Shown piece by piece: positions 1 to 10,913 of a stretch of DNA of 64,000 nucleotides. The stretch comes from Siphonodentalium dalli (Eukaryota > Mollusca > Scaphopoda > Gadilida > Siphonodentaliidae), in NCBI GenBank assembly GCA_032622095.1, contig CP136067.1, forward strand, positions 91,566,707-91,630,706, written 5' to 3'. Every line of letters begins with the position of its first letter. Positions within the stretch are counted from its first letter, which is position 1. Below the pieces are notes generated by a model. That model was not told the origin of the DNA. It ran no database searches and worked only from the letters and a program-made list of their open reading frames with translations. The position numbers and the translations under genes are program-made.

Positions 1-329
1 CCATACAACTATGGATATCATTGGAACCGGTTCATTGACCACATTGTGATGGTTACAGTTATGGCCTGTGCCAATGCATTCTCTTATATATGCGAGTCGA
101 CCATAGGTCGCCTCGCATATATAAGATAATGCATTGGCCTAAAAAAATCTGTTTTTAACACTTTTTACCATTTTTTCTTACAACAATTTTATCTTTTTTT
201 CTTACATTTTTATAATTTTTAATATGTTAAGCCAATGCATTCTCTTATATATGCGAGGCGACCTATGGTCGACTCGCATATATAAGAGAATGCATTGGCA
301 CAGGGCCGTTCTGTTGGGTAAAGGGTTAA
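1..329. mobile_element. piggyBac-like MITE, copy A (left end unclear)
   Basis: Two near-perfect hairpins (about 70-138 and 231-299) share the stem GCCAATGCATTCTCTTATAT and are separated by an AT-rich core. The right end reads 'AAAGGGTTAA', with TTAA at 326-329, as in the better-preserved copies of this family in the window. I could not find the left terminal repeat. No transposase is encoded. Confidence 0.6.
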
Positions 330-608
330 TACGAGTATACAGGCGATCGTATTTGTAAACACTCTTTATTATCTACCAATTTCTGGAAACGAAATTATCT
401 GACGTTTTTATCAAAGACCACCATTTGAATTTGTCGTGCGCCTGAACAAATTATACATGTGTTAAAACTTCCTCGTTTGAAATCCAATATATTGGCTATC
501 AAACCTTTCTGCTAATGGGCTTACATGTATGGTTATGATATACTTATGTTATGTTATACAATTTGAGTTTTATTGTTGTCCATGTTGTGCAGTCCTTTGG
601 TCAAATCA
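330..608. other. intergenic, nothing recognised
   Basis: AT-rich spacer between two piggyBac-like MITE copies. I see no gene or repeat in it. Confidence 0.5.
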
Positions 609-865
609 TTAACACTTTCGTGGCGGTAGCTGCGGTGGTGTAGCATTAAATGTCCTGCACCAGTGCATCCTCTTATATGCGAGTCTCCCACGGGGAGCTT
701 CGTATATATACAAGAATTCACTGGCTTACAGGGTCAAGGTAAGTATTGTTATGCCAATGTATTTTCTTATATATGCGAGGATCTCTATATGGGATCATGC
801 ATAAGAGAATGCATTGACACAGGTTTTTCGCAAACTATCAGGAAACTAGAGTCATCGAAGGGCCA
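609..865. mobile_element. piggyBac-like MITE, copy B
   Basis: Starts with TTAACACTTTCGTGGCGG (TTAA at 609-612) and carries two decayed hairpins (about 661-727 and 752-819). The right terminal repeat is eroded to '...TCATCGAAGGG' and its TTAA is lost. The short imperfect 'GGTGTTA' repeats just right of it (860-925) are outside the element. Confidence 0.6.
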
Positions 866-1430
866 AGGTGTTAGATTGTTACGGTGTTAAGTTGTCAATG
901 TGTTAATGTGTTATGGTGTTAACGTCAGGGTTTACGCAGTCGGTGGCCAATTTATTTGGAAAATGGCCAAAGAACATTTAGAATGGCCAATACTGTTTTA
1001 CCAAAATGTTTCAAGCAACCAGCAAACCAGCAACCCCCTCTCAAGTTACCATGTATGCAGATGAACCTTAATTCGTTAACAGATAGTCAGCAGTTGAGCG
1101 TCTGTGTTTAAATAAAAACTTATCAATATTCGCACCTGCTTCTCAAAATTATGATACTTTATACTGCTTTTTTGTGACAAAATAAGATCATGAAGGCGAT
1201 TCATTTCTGTTATCACTCTTTTCCAACTCGAAATGTATCAGTTAGTTTTGTGTGTGTTTCTTTATATTTTGGTTTTAGTGTCTGTTTTTCTTGATAATCT
1301 CATATTTTTATTATTAAATTTGGCAAAAATATCTGAAAAATGGCAAAAAAAATTCTGAAATTGGCCAAAAAGAGTTTTCCGACCAGTATGATCCGTGGTT
1401 AATGTATTTATGTTTCTGAATCCCCAACAG
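866..1430. other. FReD gene intron or intergenic DNA
   Basis: Contains short 'GTGTTAxGG' repeats (866-925) and two A-rich stretches with repeated 'ATGGCCAA/TGGCAAAA' words (945-1000, 1320-1380). It ends in a pyrimidine-rich acceptor 'CCCCAACAG' directly before the fibrinogen-like exon. No upstream exon could be placed here. Confidence 0.4.
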
Positions 1431-2068
1431 ACTGCTCTGAAGCTCATGCGGCTGGCTACACGGGCCAGGGTCAGCTTATGGTACAACCTGATACGAAGAA
1501 AGCTGAATTCCCCGTCTGGTGTGAGTTCGATTGGGACGGCTGGACATTCCTGCTGAGAAGGGGAGAACACTACAGATGGAATAACACACCTCAGCTTAGC
1601 TTCGACCGGACATGGGCTGAGTATAGACAGGGATTTGGAGTGATCCGTTCCGAGGCCTTCCTTGGATTGGACAATATACGCCTACTTCTGAAAGACAAAT
1701 CGTGCAAACTAAGCGTAGGGGTTGGTTTCAAGCAGGCTTATTACGATGAATTCTGGGTGGACACAGATAAAAACAAATTTAAAATGCACTACACGAATTA
1801 CAAAGCATGGGGCACCAAACCCTTAGCTGACGGATTTGGCTTAAGCGGACTGAATGATGGACAATTTTGCACGAAGGATAAGGACTGTAATAACTGCGCA
1901 GCTGATACTAACAGCGGTTGGTGGTTTGCCAATAACTGCACCGCAAATAACCTACATCTTCCTGACAACGGAATCGATCTCGGGGGTTGGCCGGGTATAG
2001 CAGGTGGAGTATTCGGAATGGATACCAAGTTGGGGGTGTATATGATGGTGCACCACCCCCAAGTGTAA
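1431..2068 (+). CDS. fibrinogen-related protein (FReD), last exon
   Basis: This is a terminal exon coding for nearly a whole fibrinogen C-terminal-like domain, about 211 residues, close to the usual domain length. It follows a CAG acceptor, starts in phase 1 (the codon for D is split) and opens with 'DCSEAHAAGYTGQG', the typical FReD start. Further landmarks are 'DGWTFLLRR' in place of the usual GGGWTVxQRR, 'WAEYRQGFG', and 'KDKDCNNCA..SGWWFANNC', which matches the calcium-site and Trp-Trp region of the family. Known FReDs are secreted lectin-like recognition proteins (ficolin and tachylectin types) that bind acetylated sugars. The extra cysteines near 'FCTKDKDC' are unusual. The stop is TAA at 2066-2068. 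Earlier exons, including the signal peptide, are not visible and probably lie left of the window. The fold assignment is strong; the ligand is unknown. Confidence 0.9.
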
Positions 2069-2083
2069 TCACCTATTGTCCTG

Positions 2084-2089
2084 AATAAA
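2084..2089 (+). promoter_or_regulatory. polyadenylation signal of the FReD gene
   Basis: A canonical AATAAA lies 15 bases after the TAA stop codon. The 3' UTR would be very short. Confidence 0.6.
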
Positions 2090-2673
2090 ATGGACTGAAA
2101 TTAAATTAAAATATTAAAAGTGCAGCATTGTTATATAGAACCATTAGTCAGGTTCAGACACATGTGCATATAACATGTAACGTGTGGTGTTATTGCCAAT
2201 GGAAGTCACCTGACTCGGGTATCTGCACGTACACGGCACACGCGTTTAGACGTTTTGAGTCCAACGTGTAGGACACGAAGCATGTAGCAAAGATGAATAA
2301 TCCAATATGTTTATAAGTTCCTCAGGCAGTAGGAGCATAATATGTGTCTGCGCGAAAATATATGTTTTGGTCGAAGCCAACTAAGCAAATCGGCGGTGGC
2401 ACAGTCGCCATGTCGCATGTCTCTACTTCCAGTACAAGTTGGGGCGATATCTCAAATCGTGTAGCCTTGGCACCGTAAAATCACGATTTTTCCCGCCAAG
2501 TGTATATCCATAGCAATACCATAGTGATACCCGTTACATGTACGTGTGGCTGAACCTGGCTAGTATTACCCATAATTGGTAATTTGGCATCCTAAATGTT
2601 TGGATACTTTGGTTTAAAAAAAATATATATAATACTTCCACAAGCTAGGTCGATCAGTATCCCCATACGTTAG
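2090..2673. other. intergenic, nothing recognised
   Basis: Downstream flank of the FReD gene. No ORF, repeat family or RNA gene recognised. Confidence 0.5.
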
Positions 2674-2937
2674 TTAACCCTTTCATGGCGAGAACTAACG
2701 CTGGTGCAGCATTAAACACCCAGTGTCAGTGCATTACATTATATATGCGAGTCTACCGTATGAAGCCTCGCATATATAAGAGAATGCACTGGCTCACATG
2801 GTAAAGATAAATAACGTTAGGCCAGTGTATTCTCTTATATATGCGAGGCTTCCTATGGGAGACTCGCATACATAAGAGAATCCAATGGCACAGATTTATC
2901 GCAAAATTTCAGAAAGCTTCAGTTGCGAAATGGTTAA
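2674..2937. mobile_element. piggyBac-like MITE, copy C (complete)
   Basis: A 264-bp element bounded by TTAA at 2674-2677 and 2934-2937. The left end is TTAACCCTTTCATGGCG; the right end is its diverged inverse. It holds two hairpins (about 2725-2793 and 2819-2887) with the 'TATATGCGAG' stem and no coding capacity. Confidence 0.75.
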
Positions 2938-3329
2938 ACAGGCGCAGTCGATTTAAACTTATATATTTTAAAATTTATCTTTAACTCGTTTAAACGACAC
3001 GCCACATGTTCAAAACACAAATTCAGCGATTCAAGACTGGTACCAAAATTATCCCAAAGAAAACTAAACTTAAATATTAATTTATTTTTGCTCCTTTTTA
3101 CCCCAAGAAACGATAATAGAAAGGAGCGTTAATGTGCATGTAGATCACCACTTTCCGGAAACATTAATCTATGTAATAAATTCATATCACTTTGATAATT
3201 ATTTCCAGAAAATATTATGTCCAGATATGAGCATAATGTACATGTTAATCCATATACATTACATTGGCACAGCAAGTTCCGGTCATGTAAGGGTTAATAA
3301 GGCAGGTAACTTCAGTCATGGAAGGGGAC
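2938..3329. other. intergenic, nothing recognised
   Basis: AT-rich DNA without a recognisable gene or repeat. Confidence 0.45.
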
Positions 3330-3560
3330 TAAATCCCCTCGAAGTGGGTCCTTGCATAAAAGTCGGCTATACAAGTCACGTACAGCAAGTTTGCGGCGGG
3401 AATTGTTTTTGCGACACTGGATGCGTGTATACGGGGACCACGTAGAGGAGATTCCACATCTCGGGCGCGGAGATATCACAATATCGGGTTTGTGTCGGAT
3501 ATAGAATTAGCAGGGAATAAACATTCTTCCCAGGTTGTTTATATTGATTAATTGTCTGAC
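3330..3560 (+). repeat. local duplication unit, copy 1 (partial)
   Basis: The block around 3450-3550, with 'GGGTTTGTGTCGGATATAGAATTAGCAGGGA', recurs at 3945-4090 and 5370-5515. Here the flanking 'GAAAACACAGATAAAAGTGTAACC' segment follows on its right (3630-3660). Part of one frame is cysteine-rich ('QVCGGNCFCDTGC') but is not conserved among the copies. Confidence 0.6.
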
Positions 3561-3609
3561 TAATGTTGGTTAATAGGAATCCATGTTGCTCGAGATATAT
3601 GGATCTATA

Positions 3610-4115
3610 TACAGATTTATCACAAGAAAACACAGATAAAAGTGTAACCTTGGTTTGGTCATGTCAATGGCTATAATGTTACAAAATTCCCCTTTTTTGT
3701 AGCATTTATAGTTTTGACTTGAAACTATTGTTTTATTTTGTGTTTGTTTTTATTTTTATTTGTCTTTCCATATCATTATCATAATATTAGTTTATGTTTT
3801 AAAAAGCCAGTATCCTACAAAACAAAACTCCAGTGAGGACAATTGTCCAATTTAAGCGGCCTTCACTTCATTGATATTTGTTTGTCTGAACAAGTAATGT
3901 TATCATTGACCAGCGAACCGCATCTGTTTTCTGCGGAAACTGTTTGCTGCGGACCGCTAAACACGTGCGGAGGAGGATCGTGCAAAGAAAATTGCACATC
4001 TCTGGGCGCGGAGATTAAACAACATCGGGTCTGTGTCGGATATAGGATTAGCAGGGATCTCACAATCTTCCCATATTGTTTCTATTGATTCCAATTGTCT
4101 GACTAATATTGGTCT
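3610..4115 (+). repeat. local duplication unit, copy 2
   Basis: About 500 bp that match 5030-5535 along nearly their whole length, from 'AAGAAAACACAGATAAAAG' through 'TTTCTTTCCATATCAT' to 'GTCGGATATAGGATTAGCAG'. One frame of this copy alone reads as a cysteine-rich peptide ('CCGPLNTCGGGSCKENC') closed by a stop at 4086. The other two copies lose most of these cysteines, so I treat it as non-coding duplicated DNA. A fossil exon of a small secreted cysteine-rich protein is possible but unproven. Confidence 0.6.
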
Positions 4116-4489
4116 CTGGGTGGTAACATTTGCTATATTATTTAGAAATATATATACTGCTCGAGTTATATATGTACGATAATAACATAGTGTGTTTTTA
4201 GATGTGTGTTATCTCAAGGAGTTAGAAGTTATAAAAATCATTAGAAAAATCATACTTCTAATGAGTTGAGATATCACAGAATCATCTCAAATCGCACTAT
4301 GCTATTGTTGCATTTATCTTACGCCGCCCGACATCATTATTTATGGGCAAATAAAGCCAAATTTATGTCAGCTTTGAGACAAAAACAACCTTTTAGTTTA
4401 GTCATTTCGAAGAGTAATTCCCGTTGCACGTGGTCATTAATTAATCATTAACAGCCTACTTCGTAAGGTGAAAGGTCACAACGAGCATA
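4116..4489. other. intergenic, nothing recognised
   Basis: Holds one small hairpin ('TAGAAGT...ACTTCTA', about 4225-4260). No gene recognised. Confidence 0.4.
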
Positions 4490-4820
4490 GTCCTTGATGT
4501 ATAATTCACATAGTTAATCGAAATGGCTCATTCGAACCTTTTTTTCTACGTAATTTGGAGCGACTGATACGATATGTCGATACATAAACGAACTATTGAT
4601 ATACCGGCTCTATGTGCTCTGATTCCTCTGGAAAACACTTGCCAAAGTCACAGACATTTTTCAGCCGTTTTTAACTTTTCGCCAGAACTCAGACAAACGC
4701 TCTTTATTGCTACCATGTCAGGAATAGATTACCGGAACGCTCTTTTCTGTTCCATGTCGTGCAAATGGCTATTTTGGTTTGGTACAAAAAACACCATATT
4801 CACAGTTGTATTTTTCATTA
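4490..4820 (-). repeat. dispersed repeat, minus-strand relative of 13090-13345
   Basis: The reverse complement shares ordered blocks with 13090-13345: 'AGCCATTTGC', 'CATGGAACAGAAAAGAGCGTT', 'TCCTGAYATGGTAG' and 'GAATGAGCCAT'. The 107-codon + strand frame across it (4574-4897) has no recognisable domain and is probably chance. Confidence 0.5.
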
Positions 4821-5029
4821 CTTCAATGCGTCGTTTTGTGTTACATAATGCTCGTCGAAAGGTAGTTCAGATATTTATCGACCTACTTCGATACTGAAAA
4901 CAAATCAAAAGCGAATAATATTATGTGTATGTTTGAGCACAAATCGCCATGTGGCTTTAAGATATAGCTAAAATGTAATACTCAGTATAACATCAAGCCG
5001 GTATAAGATAAGGATCAATATACATATTT

Positions 5030-5535
5030 CTCATAAGAAAACACAGGTAAAAGTGTAACCTTCGTTTGGTCATATCTATTGCTAAAGTTACAGCATGCCA
5101 CTATTTGTGTGGCATTATTAGTGAGTTTTGACTTGGAAATAGTGTTCTATTTTGTATTTGTTTTTATTTTTATTTTTCTTTCCATATCATAATATCAGCC
5201 AATATCCTAAAACATAACGCTAGTGGGGACAAATAATCAATGTAATCGGCCTTCAATTCATTGATATTTGTTTGCTATCGTTACTTTGAACATCCAATGT
5301 TATCATTGGCCATCGAAACACACCATTCGTGTTGTAAGAGTCATGAACAGCAAGTTTGCTGCAAGAAAAAGCTGCGGACCACTGAACGCGTGTAGACAGG
5401 GACCATTGCATAGGAAATTCCACACCTCGGGAGAACGGAGATTAAACAATATCGGGTCTGTGTCGGATATAGGATTAGCAGGGAGATCACATTCTTCCCA
5501 GGTTGTTTCTATTGATTATCAATGTTTGGTTGTTT
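5030..5535 (+). repeat. local duplication unit, copy 3
   Basis: Second long copy of the 3610-4115 unit, about 1.4 kb to its right in the same orientation, with scattered substitutions and indels. Confidence 0.65.
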
Positions 5536-5696
5536 GCGGACTGGTTGTTTATTTTTCTTTTGAGATTTGGATCGTACGTAGGATAGAATTCCCCCAATTC
5601 ACCTTTTTTGTTAGATAAGAGGCGGTGTGTGTCTATTCCTCAATCCATCTCACAGAAGTGTGTTAAGACTCCTGGGCTGGAATACAAAATCGACAT

Positions 5697-5757
5697 AATA
5701 GGGATTCTCTGGCGTGAATATGATTCCAGGTAACGCTATATCCACGTTATAATACAT
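5697..5757 (+). repeat. direct repeat flanking a MITE, left copy
   Basis: 'GAATATGATTCCAGGTAACG' and 'CTATATCCACGTT' recur at 6684-6757 on the far side of the MITE at 5823-6626. This is far too long to be its target duplication, so the two probably belong to an older duplicated segment. Confidence 0.55.
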
Positions 5758-5822
5758 TTAGTTATTACATGCATTTAAGTATTATCTGCTGCATTTGAAT
5801 TGCAGTGTATATTTCACATAGC

Positions 5823-6626
5823 TAATTTTTTTATGACGGAAGCTGTGCTGGTGCAACACCAAAAACCCCGTGCCAATGCATTCTCTTATAAAAATGATAT
5901 AAATTGTTATAGAATGTAAGAAAACAAGAAAAAAAAAACATTGTTAGGCCAATGCATTCTGTTATATATGCGAGGCGACCTATGGTCGGCTCGCATATAT
6001 AAGAGAATGCATTGGCCTAACAATGTTTTTTTTCTTTTTTTTTCTTACATTCTATAACAATTTATATCATTTTTATACACAAAATCGGACCATATCTGGG
6101 ACCATTTCCTTTTATACTCAACAAATGAATGAATTTGAGCCATGAATTAGTGCGAAATACACTCATATGTTCTGTGAACGATGCAAATATGGTGTAGTTT
6201 TCACTATTCCATGGCTGAAGATTCATGCATTTTTTGCATATATTAATATATGTTGAGTATAAAAGGAGATGGTCCCATAAATGGTCTGATTTAGTGTACA
6301 GTACCACAATTAACAATGTTATCATTGTTTTAGCATGTTTGCTTGCATTTTTGACAATTCTATCATATTTTTTTTATCATTTTTGTTCTCACATTTATAA
6401 ATTTTTATCATTATTTCTTACATTCTCCAACATTTTTTTTTATCATTTTTGGTTTCATCTTTTCTTACATTTTTTAACAATTATAAAAAAAATATATATA
6501 ATTTGTTAGGCCAATACATTCTCTTATATATGCGAGGCGACCTCTGGTCGACTCGCATGTGAAAGAGAAAGCATTGGCACAGGGTTCTCGCAAAATTTCA
6601 GGAAGCTCCCGTCATGAAAGTGTTAA
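5823..6626. mobile_element. piggyBac-like MITE, copy D, with an internal inverted repeat
   Basis: The eroded left end (TTTATGACGGAAGCTG) and intact right end (CTCCCGTCATGAAAGTGTTAA, TTAA 6623-6626) enclose 804 bp. A first hairpin is interrupted near 5889; a complete one lies at 5946-6018 and another at 6511-6575. The core (about 6073-6300) is itself an inverted repeat around 'ACTCAACA...TGTTGAGTATAAAAG', probably a second small element inserted in the first. The rest is 'TTTTTATCATTTTT' repetition. Confidence 0.65.
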
Positions 6627-8394
6627 GTGTTTATTGGGATGTATCGTCATTTCAGCTAATGGTTATTTCCATCGGGGAAACCGACATGATATGGATTATC
6701 TGGCATGAATATGATTCCAAGAAACGCTATATCCACGTTCTAATATGCATTACATGCACGTACATGTAAAGGCACGTGATATTTGCTACGTGGTAAGTGC
6801 AGAGTACAGTTTAGAAAGTAGACAAGAGTAATGGAGTTTACCGTCGATTCAGTCGATATTAATAAGTCGAGATTATGGGTAACCTATGATGAATGTAAAC
6901 ATGCGGACATTATCAATTCAGCGTCAGAATGTGGTTGGATCATCATTGGAATAGTTCAATGGTTTTTCATTTTGGGTTTATCGTCTTTTCAGCTGATAGG
7001 ATATGTCACGGCGTTGTGTTTTTTTATGGGTGGAGAATATAGCGCGCTAATTGATATTTCCATCGGGAAATCCGCATATCGTCGGTGAGCTTCCAAAACC
7101 TCGTATCGATGATTTTGACAATTTTGCAGGAGAGACACGCAATATCTATCTTTTAATTTCCCGTTGCAGCATTTTGTAATTAGTACACGAATAATTATTA
7201 CCTCGTACTTTATTCCGCCCAGTATTTAAATTTAGATCAATATACACACGTGTTTTTGATGACACCTGAGCTATTTTTACGGGACACGCGCAGCTGTTAT
7301 CGGTTAGCCAATCGGGGTTAGCGGTTTCTGGTACCGCTTCCAATCAAAACAAGGAATTTCCTGGTATATCCCCAAGTCTGGAATATCTTTCCGGCCAGTC
7401 CTGTTCGACTCAGATGAATTTATATGATATACTGAGTCGAAATTTATGTCGTCTGAGTTATCGACTATAAATAAGTTTTAACCCGTTTAAAATTTTGGGC
7501 AGTCTCGCAAAAATGATGATGATGGTCTCTGATAAAGAGTGTCCATCATTTCGTATCCAAAACATAATGCGAAAAGATAAAAAAAAAGAAGATAAAAAAA
7601 AAAAGAGCGCTCTCAATTGTTCGCTACTGTGACTCGAGCAAAGGGTACCCTACTCGCGATTGTGAGTTTTTCAGCCATAATGACCAGTATAGCACAGTTT
7701 ATAGGCTCATACTACTGCCTTATTTCCACTTTGCTCCCGCGAGTCAAGTGACTCAAATTTGACATGGGAATATAAATGTAAAAGTGTTATGGCTAAGCTA
7801 CCTCAATGTCAGGAGACGGTTTATGGTCGCTGTTATAATTTGGACAACATTTTGGAGACATTTGAACGTAGCATAAATTGCAGAGAGATGCTGGTAGCAC
7901 GCTAATTATGTATGTATTCACAAAATAGAACCATACAAAAACAAGTGTACTACTTTGTCCATAAACCTGGTGGATTATGGAGTTTTACATGTATGAAATG
8001 ACATAGGATTACATTTTTCGCAAGTACGGCAAAGGCTATTATATTGACTTTACATACGCAGAAAGTCATCGTATATAGACAACTCGGGCTCCTATTCAGC
8101 AGGGAACAAACATTGAGGGGCGTTCCATGATTATTACTCATACTTGTCTTAGTTGTAAGTAAGTAATGTTATCGGCGTGTATTCATGGGACATGAGAAAA
8201 CATATATACACCATTCACAAATGAGAACGACCCGGTGGTTTGTGCTGAATATTTGAACATACACATTCAAACAGTAAATACATGTGCATACATCAAACAC
8301 ACAATGAAAACAATCACCACATGCTCGCACGCAATACATGTAACATACAAAATAAAACGTTCTGCAGATAATCATAACATTCTAAGCTATATAG
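6627..8394. other. intergenic, no gene recognised
   Basis: An 85-codon + strand frame at 6831-7088 has two hydrophobic stretches and no known domain; I do not call it a gene. An A-rich tract lies at 7575-7605. An imperfect palindrome around 'GACTCAGATGAATTTATATG' lies at 7405-7460. Confidence 0.4.
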
Positions 8395-8699
8395 TTGCAC
8401 AACATATCCTCGTGCAAATATGTTCATGTTGGACAAAAATATTCACATAGGTTCACATTGGACTTACTTAAATCTGAAATAAGCCCATAGTGTACTTATA
8501 CATGTCTATATCCGCTATTCCGTGTTATGGCGCGGGCCACCGCGAAAACACATTATAAAGATTATACATTTGGTAAGTCGATTTAGGTTCATATAGAGCG
8601 TAAAAATTCAAAATAATGCAGATAGGTGCTTATTTGTGTTTTTATTTTGTAAATAAGTTCAATAAGAGCTTACTTTAGGAGAACAGGCTTTTGGTGATC
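8395..8699. mobile_element. MITE-like family M, copy 1
   Basis: The left end is ACATATCCTCGTGCAAATAT and the right end AAGAGCTTACTTTAGGAGAACAGG. The interior has 'TTATGGCGCGGGCCACCGCG' and repeated 'AAATAAGYYCATA' words. Relatives sharing both ends or the interior lie at 10045-10913, 14806-15116, 18009-18653 and 19811-19960. It is non-coding and its superfamily was not determined. Confidence 0.55.
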
Positions 8700-10044
8700 T
8701 TCGCTTCGAGCAAATAAAGACCCATAGGTTCGAGGGCCCAGATGATAACTCTGCATATAACAACGAACATACTGTTACATAAAGTGTATACCATTGCACT
8801 TATGAGCGTGTCAGTATGTATTTAACCTATCTATGACAAAGTTTAGCCCTGATATATACCAAAATCGGCCAACAATTACATAGGAAGTCATCCGTTGGTT
8901 TCGCATATTATTCGACATGCATGTAATTCACGACATACTCAGGGGGGTCACGCCAAAAAATTCCGACACAAGGCCGGGGTGGGGGGGGGGTCGCAGCTCC
9001 TGAAAACACGTGTTTTCCTGTGTTTGCTGGTGCTTGCAATTTTTTTTACTTTTGACCTAATTACAAGCTGTTTAGCCTATATAATGATTGTTTTGATGTG
9101 TTATGATCTAAATGACACATGTTGTGTACACACAAGATACTGGGTACAGTTCCCTGTGGTCAGGTTGGCCTCAGAATTTTTTTTTTATTTGGTCCCTTCT
9201 CATACTAAGTAAACCTTCGTGAAATTTTTAGCTGCGCTGGCCCACCTGGGTTGGATAACCACTTGGTATGTAAATATATTATAATGATCTCTAAAGACAA
9301 ATAAACCACATATTATTCAGTAAGTAAAATAAAAGATCACATTACCACTATAATTATGTGGTATCAAACTGAAATTCAACTCTCCAAGTCTGATATGAAA
9401 CTGAAGTAGTGTGTAAAATAAATGTAGAACATGCCTGTTCTCTAATCTATAGACATGTTTCTGGCACAAAGTTAATAATACTATAAAAGACAAAAGTGCT
9501 ATTCTACAGTGTTACATATCCAATTATTAATGAACAGAGATTCACATGGATCTCAATCAGTCTCAATAGCATTTTCATAGTAAAACATGACTGTCTTTCA
9601 ATTGTGAAATAATGAGATATTATTTATTTATATGCGCTATTCTACAACCATTTAGTTATTGTTAATATTAAAATGGTCCACCTAACCACGTACACTGCAT
9701 ATTGTAAAACAGGCAAGAAACAGTTTTATAAGTGTCTAGTCTGATAATTCTTGGGTAATTTTGTGCCAGAAAATGTAATCAAATAATCACATTATGTACC
9801 TAGTTCACATTATATGTCGATTATGTGCGTGTTTCCGCGAGGATATGTTGAACAATCAATTACGATTTTCGAAAATTCCAACCACATCGACAGAACCATT
9901 TCAGAGATTACAATGTTTGAACTACGCAAAATGTACTATATTGTATTCGGGACGCATTATTGGGCATAAACATTACGGCATTAGTTCCGCTAACAATAAT
10001 CACTGCGTGTAATTCGTTTATAACAGTTCTGTTTTCTGTCTATT
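8700..10044. other. intergenic, possible degenerate CAGGG-ended element
   Basis: Around 8938-9235 a 'CTCAGGGGGGTCACG' start and a G-rich run resemble the hAT-like MITEs elsewhere, but no matching right end or target duplication is visible. Nothing recognised at 9240-10044. Confidence 0.3.
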
Positions 10045-10913
10045 CAACATATCCTCGTGCAAACAGGTTCATATAGGACCTAACTATTCTCATACTTTCT
10101 TGTGGAACCTACTTGATTCTGAAATAAGCTCATATAGGACTAATACCCGTTATTTAGTTGAATGGCGCGGTCCGCAGTGAAACACATTATAAAGAGCGTT
10201 AATCTGGAAGTTCGAGTTGATGAGAAAAGAAGATTAAATAGTGCTTATATGTACTTATTTCGAATGAAAACAAGCTCATATACGACTGTTATGATAGTGT
10301 CCCATTTAGGTCCCATATAGATCTTAATTCAGAATCAAGTAATATGGGATTATTCCGTGTCTGTAAATACGTTCAATATAAGGATTAACTGTCATGTGGA
10401 CTGTTTTTATGGAGATGTAACGGTGAGGTAAGTGGACATAACTTGTGTAAAACCCGAAGGGTTTTACATACAAGTTATGTCCACTTACCTCACCGTTACA
10501 TCTCCATAAAAATAGTCCACATGACAGTTAATCCTTATATTTATATACATTTAGCGAAAAGGCCACTTTTGTAAATATATTTAAATCGAAAAGTGTATCG
10601 TGACACGATCAGCCCAAAATACCCAATAGCACCCTTGGCAAAAGTTAATAGGAACAATTTCTCTTCATGTTGAAACCCGATGATGTATTAAGTCAATCCT
10701 ACGCGAGTCAAAATGCGCCCAAAGCACTACGCGTTCGTCTTTCCAAACATAATGACGTATCGATGGTGTTATTAGCTTGGTGTTATTAGGCGTTGCGCAT
10801 TCACCGAGAAATAACTGCAACTAGCCACGTGGGCGCCGACCAATCAGAATGCTGGATTTAGTGATGACAACACTTAGTGTGTAAATATATGAGCTTATTT
10901 ACGGAGAACAGGC
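10045..10913. mobile_element. MITE-like family M, copy 2, split by a palindrome element
   Basis: The left half (10045-10377) and right end (10889-10913, 'ATGAGCTTATTTACGGAGAACAGG') belong to one family-M copy. A 511-bp element sits between them, so this copy is the older of the two. Confidence 0.6.
10378..10888 (-). mobile_element. 513-bp family with terminal palindrome, copy 1
   Basis: 511 bp. The end at 10378-10538 is an almost perfect palindrome of ~160 bp (arms begin ATAAGGATTAACTGTCATG, centre near 10458). The rest is a single-copy body containing 'CACGTGGGCGCCGACCAATC' and ending 'CACTTAGTGTGTAAATAT'. In the orientation of the other three copies this one is reversed. No ORF; the flanks share only 'ATAT'. 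Confidence 0.75.

Noticed and set aside
4574-4897. 107-codon ORF
   Set aside because: It overlaps a dispersed repeat related in inverse orientation to 13.1-13.3 kb, and no protein similarity is recognised.
6831-7088. 85-codon ORF with hydrophobic stretches
   Set aside because: No domain, no splice or poly(A) support, and a chance frame of this size is expected in 64 kb.
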